NCBI GenBank assembly: GCA_030451965.1
Contig: JAKDNE010000015.1
Span: 1-18,877, forward strand
DNA length: 18,877 nucleotides
Direction of reading: 5' to 3'
Origin: Brachybacterium sp.
GTDB taxonomy: Bacteria > Actinomycetota > Actinomycetes > Actinomycetales > Dermabacteraceae
Positions 14,914-18,877 of this stretch are shown in pieces (within the stretch, counting starts at the first letter, position 1; every line of letters begins with the position of its first letter). The notes under the pieces were generated by a model that saw only the letters and a program-made list of their open reading frames with translations, searched no databases and was not told the origin of the DNA. The position numbers and the translations under genes are program-made.

Positions 14914-15066
14914 CTGTGACGCTCCCCGGCTCGATCTGTTCCACCACTTCTTGAATCATCACCTATCGGCCGGACATCTGCGGCCCGGTCCGGGATCCGG
15001 TACCCGATCCACGCTCCGGTCGTGACATCCTGGGCACCGCTCCCGACGAGGAAAGCAGGCAGCACC
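14914..15066. other. Divergent promoter region of the nuclease and DUF2087 genes
   Basis: This 153-base region separates two divergently transcribed genes. It holds the minus-strand GGGGAG of the nuclease (14922-14927) and the plus-strand GAGGAAAG (15048-15055) of the DUF2087 gene. I could not fix -10 and -35 boxes for either gene. Confidence 0.4.
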
Positions 15067-15555
15067 ATGCCCACCGCCCGTGATCTCGCGACCCCGCTGG
15101 GTCGTGCCCGGATGCTGTTCGCGATGCTGTCCGCACCGAAGCTGCGAGCGGGGATCGGGCGGATCCTCGCCGGCGAAGGAGCGCCCGAGGCACCGGACGT
15201 GCGCGGGCCGCTGTCGCAGCTGGACTGGCTGGGTTCGGACGGTGAGGTCGACGTCGCCGCGCTGCGCGAGACCACCGAGGCGCTCGCCCTGATGCGCTCC
15301 GACCAGGCGATCCTCGAGGTGGGCCGGCTCGAGGGCATCCCGATGAAGACCGAGGAGTCCCGGGAGGTCAGCGCCCGGATCGCCCGGATCGTGTTCGAGC
15401 GGGTGGGGGCGGAGCGCACGCTCACCGAGGCCGAGCTGAACGCCGCGATCGCGATGTTCGCGAAGGACGTCGCGCTGGTCCGACGGGACTCCGTGGATGC
15501 CGGGGTGCTGACTCGGACGGCGGACGGGGCGGCCTACCGCCTCACCGCCGACTGA
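15067..15555 (+). CDS. DUF2087 domain protein
   Basis: The 162-residue cytoplasmic protein ends in a DUF2087-like domain (about 91-160): a Pro/Lys motif (GIPMKTEE), the RTLTEAELNAAIAMF segment (117-131), and the signature KDVALVRRDSVDAGVLTR (133-150) followed by an aromatic near the C-terminus (AAYRL). DUF2087 is often found alone or fused to winged-helix regulators and is thought to bind nucleic acid or a regulator, but its function is not established. The N-terminal part (1-90) is helical and resembles a degenerate helix-turn-helix (LSAPKLRAGIGRILAG, 21-36). GAGGAAAG lies 11 bases upstream of the ATG. It converges on the next gene with six bases between stops. Confidence 0.85.
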   Translation: MPTARDLATPLGRARMLFAMLSAPKLRAGIGRILAGEGAPEAPDVRGPLSQLDWLGSDGEVDVAALRETTEALALMRSDQAILEVGRLEGIPMKTEESREVSARIARIVFERVGAERTLTEAELNAAIAMFAKDVALVRRDSVDAGVLTRTADGAAYRLTAD

Positions 15556-15568
15556 CCGGGATCAGTCG
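15549..15568. terminator. Hairpin made from the two convergent stop codons
   Basis: CGACTGA (15549-15555) and TCAGTCG (15562-15568) pair perfectly around a six-base loop. The TGA of the DUF2087 gene and the TGA of the opposite gene sit in the two arms, so one symmetric element could end both transcripts. Stem of seven pairs, no T-run. Confidence 0.5.
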
Positions 15569-16068
15569 TCGAACATCTTGCCGAACTTGCGGGCGATCCG
15601 GCGGATGAACGGAATGACGAACACGAACATCCACCACCCGCTGACACCGAAATCGAAGAATCGCATGATGATGACTCCGAAGACCACCACCGAGAGGATC
15701 GGGACGATCCCGCCGATCACCTTGCCGGCGGTGGAACGGCTGCTCGATGATCCCTCGGTGTCCTGACCGGTGAAGCTCGCCATCCAGGAGGGATCCGCGT
15801 CACGGCCCCTCGTGGTCGCCTCGTCCCCGGTGACCTTGCCGAAGCGGGGCGCCATCTGCTCCGCCGCCTGCGGATCCCTGCCGCCGGCGAAGTCCGAATC
15901 GTTGCGTACGAAGTCCGAGTCGTGCCCCTGAGCGTCGGACTCGAACTCGGAGGACCAGCCGCCGGAGCCATCGGCGCCCTGCGGATCCGCACCGCCGCGG
16001 TCCTGACCGCCCAGCCAGGACGGGTCCCCACCCGGCCCGTGTGCGTTATTCCCCCATCGATTCATCAT
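15562..16068 (-). CDS. Small membrane protein with disordered N-terminus, function unknown
   Basis: I do not recognise this 168-residue protein. Residues 1-113 are Gly/Asp/Ser/Gln-rich and probably disordered. They contain repeats: DPSW at 15-18 and again at 92-95, each followed by GQD (21-23 and 101-103), plus DSDF at 50-53 and 57-60. Two hydrophobic segments follow (about 117-135 and 141-156, the latter with GWWMFVFVIPF) and a basic cytosolic tail (RRIARKFGKMF). There is no Shine-Dalgarno; TATCAT lies six bases before the ATG at 16068 (Met2 directly follows). It is divergent from the acetyltransferase. Confidence 0.8.
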   Translation of the reverse strand: MMNRWGNNAHGPGGDPSWLGGQDRGGADPQGADGSGGWSSEFESDAQGHDSDFVRNDSDFAGGRDPQAAEQMAPRFGKVTGDEATTRGRDADPSWMASFTGQDTEGSSSSRSTAGKVIGGIVPILSVVVFGVIIMRFFDFGVSGWWMFVFVIPFIRRIARKFGKMFDD

Positions 16069-16074
16069 GCCGCC

Positions 16075-16080
16075 ATGATA
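16075..16080 (-). promoter_or_regulatory. -10-like element for the leaderless start at 16068
   Basis: TATCAT on the minus strand, six bases before the ATG. It matches the -10 consensus TATAAT at five of six positions, the best such box in the window. Confidence 0.55.
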
Positions 16081-16195
16081 GGCGCACCGCTGTCGGAGAG
16101 CGCCGTGGCCATGGCGCCCGGGGCCCAGGGCACCACCACCTACGAGTACGTGGACGCCGACGGGGTGCGGGCCAGGCGTGGTGGGCGCCGCCCCA

Positions 16196-16201
16196 TAGGC
16201 T
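16196..16201 (+). promoter_or_regulatory. -10-like element for the leaderless acetyltransferase mRNA
   Basis: TAGGCT ends seven bases before the ATG at 16209; no Shine-Dalgarno (the spacer is C-rich). Confidence 0.45.
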
Positions 16202-16208
16202 CTCCCCC

Positions 16209-16757
16209 ATGCCCCTCTCCTTCACGCGCCTCGACCCTTGCGGCGACGACCATGACGCCCTTGTCGAGTTCATGACGCGGAACGAGTTCCCGGCCCATGG
16301 GCGCCCGCATCCGCGTGCCGGGGACGTCGAGGCCGCGATCAGCGACGGTGTTTACCGGGACGAGGACAACGACTCGTTCTGGATCGATCACCGCGAGCTC
16401 GGGCGCATCGGCTTCCTCCGTCTCGAGGATCTGTGCGACGACGCCCCGCTGTTCGACCTCCGTCTCGACGCCCCGTTCCGGGGTCGGGACCTCGGGGCCG
16501 ATGCCCTGAACGCGGTGACCGACCACGTGTTCCGCACCATGTCGAACGTCCAGCGCTTCGAGGGCCAGACCCGCGAGGACAACATCGCCATGCGCAGGAC
16601 CTTCGTGCGCTGCGGCTGGCTCAAGGAAGCGCACTACCGGGAAGGCTGGCCGGTGGACGGCGGCGCGCCGCTGACCTCGGTGGCCTACGGCATCCTCCGG
16701 CGCGACTGGGAGACCGGGCGGACCACCCCGCTCGTCTGGGACGACCTGCCCGCCTGA
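16209..16757 (+). CDS. GNAT-family N-acetyltransferase (RimJ/RimL-like)
   Basis: The 182-residue enzyme should transfer acetyl from acetyl-CoA to an amine, perhaps a protein N-terminus or a small molecule. The acetyl-CoA loop is visible as FRGRDLGADAL (90-100), an R/Q-x-x-G-x-G/A variant, and the later TREDNIAMRRTFVRCGW (121-137) is the usual Asn-containing helix with its following turn. The N-terminal half (about 1-85) carries a strand WIDHRELGRIGFLRLED (58-74). I chose the ATG at 16209 because the fold starts there; the longer open frame to 16041 runs through the divergent promoter region. It is a stand-alone gene flanked by short coding-like segments. Confidence 0.88.
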   Translation: MPLSFTRLDPCGDDHDALVEFMTRNEFPAHGRPHPRAGDVEAAISDGVYRDEDNDSFWIDHRELGRIGFLRLEDLCDDAPLFDLRLDAPFRGRDLGADALNAVTDHVFRTMSNVQRFEGQTREDNIAMRRTFVRCGWLKEAHYREGWPVDGGAPLTSVAYGILRRDWETGRTTPLVWDDLPA

Positions 16758-16865
16758 GTTCCTGCAGTGGGCGAACTCGCTCCACCTCGACTCCGAGGCC
16801 GGTGAGCCCTTCGCCCCTGACGACAGGGCGCCATCAGCTTCCTCACCTTCGCATGCGACCGGCAG
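16758..16865 (+). pseudogene. Possible decayed coding remnant after the acetyltransferase
   Basis: Read from 16759, the sequence gives FLQWANSLHLDSEAG, then EPFAPDDR to 16827. Continuing in the frame one base back gives GAISFLTFACDRQ to about 16865. Both pieces look like protein and would join after one base is restored, suggesting a gene fragment with a frameshift. It has no start and no recognised family, and chance cannot be excluded. Confidence 0.3.
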
Positions 16866-16875
16866 TCTTCCGCGA

Positions 16876-16892
16876 TATGATGTTTTCATCAT
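16876..16892 (+). promoter_or_regulatory. -10 box overlapped by an inverted repeat: candidate ArsR operator
   Basis: TATGAT (16876-16881) is a good -10 sequence nine bases before the ATG at 16891. Overlapping it, ATGATG (16877-16882) and CATCAT (16887-16892) are perfect inverted arms around TTTT. This stretch is AT-rich against its surroundings, and a repressor bound here would block the arsR-sulP promoter. Confidence 0.5.
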
Positions 16893-17259
16893 GCCGCTAT
16901 CCCAGAGTCAGCGTCCTCTCTACGAGGTCAAGGCCAATCTCTTCAAGGGCCTCGCCCACCCCTATCGCATCCGGATCCTCGAGCTGCTGGCCGATGCCGA
17001 CGAGGTCTCCGTCGCCGCCCTCCAGGCCGAGACGGAGCTGGAGGCCTCCCACCTCTCCCAGCACCTGTCCGTGCTGCGCCGCCACCACCTGGTGGCCTCC
17101 GAGCGCCGGGCGAGCCACGTCTACTACCGCCTGGCCGATCCCCGCATCCGCGAGCTGCTGGCCGTCACCCGCGCCCTGCTGCTGAACATCCTCAGCGAGG
17201 ACCGCGACCGTCTCGACGCCGCGCAGAGCCTCCCCGCGATCACGGCGGAGAGCCTGTGA
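16891..17259 (+). CDS. ArsR/SmtB-family transcriptional regulator without cysteines
   Basis: The 122-residue winged-helix repressor has GLAHPYRIRILELLADADEV (20-39), a recognition helix EASHLSQHLSVLRRHHLV (51-68) and a beta wing ASERRASHVYYRLAD (69-83). It contains no Cys residue, so neither the alpha-3 metal site (ELCVCD type) nor a thiol switch is possible. The alpha-5 region (84-112) has no His, which argues against the SmtB zinc site too. It may respond to another ligand. It overlaps the downstream transporter by four bases (GTGA), and an inverted repeat covers its own promoter, consistent with autoregulation of an arsR-sulP operon. Confidence 0.92.
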   Translation: MPLSQSQRPLYEVKANLFKGLAHPYRIRILELLADADEVSVAALQAETELEASHLSQHLSVLRRHHLVASERRASHVYYRLADPRIRELLAVTRALLLNILSEDRDRLDAAQSLPAITAESL

Positions 17260-18877
17260 CCACTCCCTCTGCACCCCACACCTCCCCGTCGGCCTCCCCC
17301 ACGGTGTCCCAGCGCCTGCGCGCCGCCGTCGTGCGCTCCCGCGACCTGTGGCCGGCGCGCGAGGACTACCGCCTGCTGCCGAAGACCTGGCGGAAGGATC
17401 TCCTGGCCGGCGTGACGGTGGGCATCGTCGCGCTCCCGCTCGCGCTCGGCTTCGGCGTCAGCTCCGGGCTGACCGCCGAGCAGGGGCTGATCACCGCGAT
17501 CGTCGCGGGCCTCCTCGCCGCGATCTTCGGCGGCTCGAACGTACAGGTCTCAGGGCCGACGGGCGCGATGGTCGTAGTGCTGGTCCCCATCGTCGCCAAC
17601 TATGGCGCAGGCGCGATCGCCGCCGTGACCCTGCTCGCCGGACTGATGGTCATGGCCACCGGACTGCTGCGACTGGGGAAGGTGGTCTCGATCATCCCCT
17701 GGCCGGTGATCGAGGGGTTCACCCTCGGCATCGCCTGCATCATCTTCATGCAGCAGGTCCCGCTGATCACCTCCGCGGATCCGGCCGTGCCGGGCGAGCT
17801 GAGCTCGAACGCGATGGTGGCGGCGGTGCAGTCGCTGGCGGCGGCGGACCTCGCGCATCTGGCCTGGGCGCTGGGCGCGGTCGCGATCGTGGCGGCCTGC
17901 ATGGTGCTCGCCCCGCGCATCCACCCCTCGGTCCCCGGTTCGCTGATCGGGATCGCCGTGGTCGCGGTGCTCGCCGCGCTGGTGCCCGGGCCGCTGGCCA
18001 CGATCGGGGCGATCCCCGCCTCGCTGCCCGCGCCGTCCCTGCCCACCGTCGATCCGGCGCTGCTGGGGGTGCTGCTGCCGGCCGCGGCGACCGTCGCGGC
18101 ACTGGCCGCGATCGAGTCGCTGCTCTCGGCGCGCGTGGCCGGCTCGATGTCGAACACCGGCGCCTTCGACCCGGACCGCGAGCTGGTGGGCCAGGGCATC
18201 GCCTCCGTCGGCGCCTCCCTGTTCGGCGGCATGCCCGCCACCGGCGCGATCGCCCGCACCTCCGTCTCGCTCCGGGCCGGGGCCCGGACGCGCGCAGCCT
18301 CGATCGTGCACGCACTGGTGCTGCTGGCAGTGGTCTACGTCGCGGCCGGGCCGGTGGGAGCGATCCCGCTGGCGGCGCTCGCGGGCGTGCTGTTCATGAC
18401 CGCGATCCGGATGGTGCGGATCACCACGGTGCGCTCGATCATGACCTCGACCCGCTCCGACGCCTGGATCTTCGCCATCACGGCACTGGTGACGGTCTCC
18501 TTCGACCTGATCGTCGCGGTGCTGATCGGCGTGGCGCTGGCGGCGGTCGTCGCCCTGCGCGGCGCGGCCCGCACCACCGGGGTGAGCCTCGAGCCGATCC
18601 GGGTCGAGCACCCCAGCCCGCTGGACGACTCGATCGTCGCGGTCCGCTTCCAGGGGCCACTGTTCTTCGTCTCGGCCGAGCGGGTGCTCGAGACGGTGAT
18701 GGGTGTGGGCTCGGTGACGGTGGTGATCCTGCGGCTGTCCCGGCTGGAGCGGGTCGATGCCACGGGCGCCCAGGTGCTCGCCCAGATCGTCCGCGCGCTC
18801 GAGCGGCGGGGCATCACCGTGCTGATCAAGGGGGTGCAGGACAGCCACAGCGCCCTGTTCCGCCGGGTCGGGGTGCT
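17256..18877 (+). CDS. SulP-family anion transporter with STAS domain (3' end outside window)
   Basis: At least 540 residues are present; the gene runs off the window. The start is GTG at 17256, overlapping the regulator's TGA. After a Ser/Pro-rich N-terminus, the SulP transport domain begins near LLPKTWRKDLLAGVTVGIV (40-58) and carries the signature FGGSNVQVSGPTGAM (91-105) and IPWPVIEGFTLGI (147-159); some 12-14 membrane segments follow. The C-terminal cytoplasmic STAS domain starts near 450 and includes LERVDATGA (497-505), with Thr503 where many anti-sigma antagonists have Ser. SulP members carry sulphate, bicarbonate or other anions; the substrate cannot be told here. Whether a carbonic anhydrase domain follows, as in some actinobacterial SulP proteins, lies outside the window. 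Confidence 0.93.
   Translation, partial: MTTPSAPHTSPSASPTVSQRLRAAVVRSRDLWPAREDYRLLPKTWRKDLLAGVTVGIVALPLALGFGVSSGLTAEQGLITAIVAGLLAAIFGGSNVQVSGPTGAMVVVLVPIVANYGAGAIAAVTLLAGLMVMATGLLRLGKVVSIIPWPVIEGFTLGIACIIFMQQVPLITSADPAVPGELSSNAMVAAVQSLAAADLAHLAWALGAVAIVAACMVLAPRIHPSVPGSLIGIAVVAVLAALVPGPLATIGAIPASLPAPSLPTVDPALLGVLLPAAATVAALAAIESLLSARVAGSMSNTGAFDPDRELVGQGIASVGASLFGGMPATGAIARTSVSLRAGARTRAASIVHALVLLAVVYVAAGPVGAIPLAALAGVLFMTAIRMVRITTVRSIMTSTRSDAWIFAITALVTVSFDLIVAVLIGVALAAVVALRGAARTTGVSLEPIRVEHPSPLDDSIVAVRFQGPLFFVSAERVLETVMGVGSVTVVILRLSRLERVDATGAQVLAQIVRALERRGITVLIKGVQDSHSALFRRVGV

Noticed and set aside
16891..17259. Arsenic or cadmium resistance operon
   Set aside because: The regulator lacks cysteines and the partner is a SulP transporter, not ArsB, Acr3, ArsC or a P-type ATPase.
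17550..18848. Long minus-strand open frame opposite the SulP gene
   Set aside because: Asp/Arg/His/Gly-rich shadow; the plus strand carries the SulP signature and STAS domain without interruption.

Overview
The window is very GC-rich, with coding strands dominated by G/C in third codon positions. Gene content (SNase-like protein with an actinobacterial layout, NarL-type two-component pair, CPBP proteases, MauE-thioredoxin fusion) and the abundance of apparently leaderless starts point to an Actinomycetota chromosome, most likely order Micrococcales and possibly Brachybacterium or a relative. The genus is an inference from protein style, not proven. I see no rRNA, tRNA, CRISPR array, transposase or phage gene. 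Two genes are cut by the window edges. No gene-free stretch exceeds 300 bases; the longest (9071-9369) holds a 55-bp palindrome.

Left part (1-9070). On the minus strand, only the first codons of one gene are present (11-1). Next is a class-3-type aldehyde dehydrogenase (1631-186), divergent from a plus-strand membrane protein that fuses a MauE-like quinone/thiol domain to a thioredoxin domain (1809-2900). The minus strand then carries a run transcribed leftwards: CNNM/CorC-type transporter (9070-7739), a small two-helix membrane protein (7706-7152), pyruvate:quinone oxidoreductase poxB (7021-5270), a glycosyltransferase-like protein (5172-4141) and mannose-6-phosphate isomerase manA (4144-2936). 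The last two overlap by four bases and are probably translationally coupled, which suggests a role in mannose-containing envelope polymers.

Middle (9071-13576). Two tandem minus-strand CPBP (CAAX protease/bacteriocin-processing) membrane proteins are paralogues. The upstream one has every catalytic motif; the downstream one has lost nearly all of them and looks like a pseudoenzyme. A 55-bp centred palindrome follows the pair. Divergent to them is a NarL/LuxR-type histidine kinase and response regulator whose promoter carries a tandem 15-bp repeat placed like an activator site. I regard this protease/pseudoprotease plus two-component locus as the most interesting unit here.

Right part (13577-18877). 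A membrane-anchored staphylococcal-nuclease-like protein with a long E/R-rich helix and a Ser/Gly linker converges on the response regulator. It is divergent from a DUF2087 protein, which in turn converges on a small membrane protein with a disordered N-terminus; the two stop codons of that second pair form a shared hairpin. A RimJ/RimL-type acetyltransferase follows, flanked on both sides by short coding-like segments that may be gene remnants. The window ends with a cysteine-free ArsR-type regulator overlapping a SulP anion transporter (with STAS domain) that runs off the edge.

A recurring feature is the way translation starts. About half the genes have a clear Shine-Dalgarno sequence. At least six others have none and instead carry a -10-like hexamer exactly 6 or 7 bases before the ATG, the signature of leaderless mRNAs.
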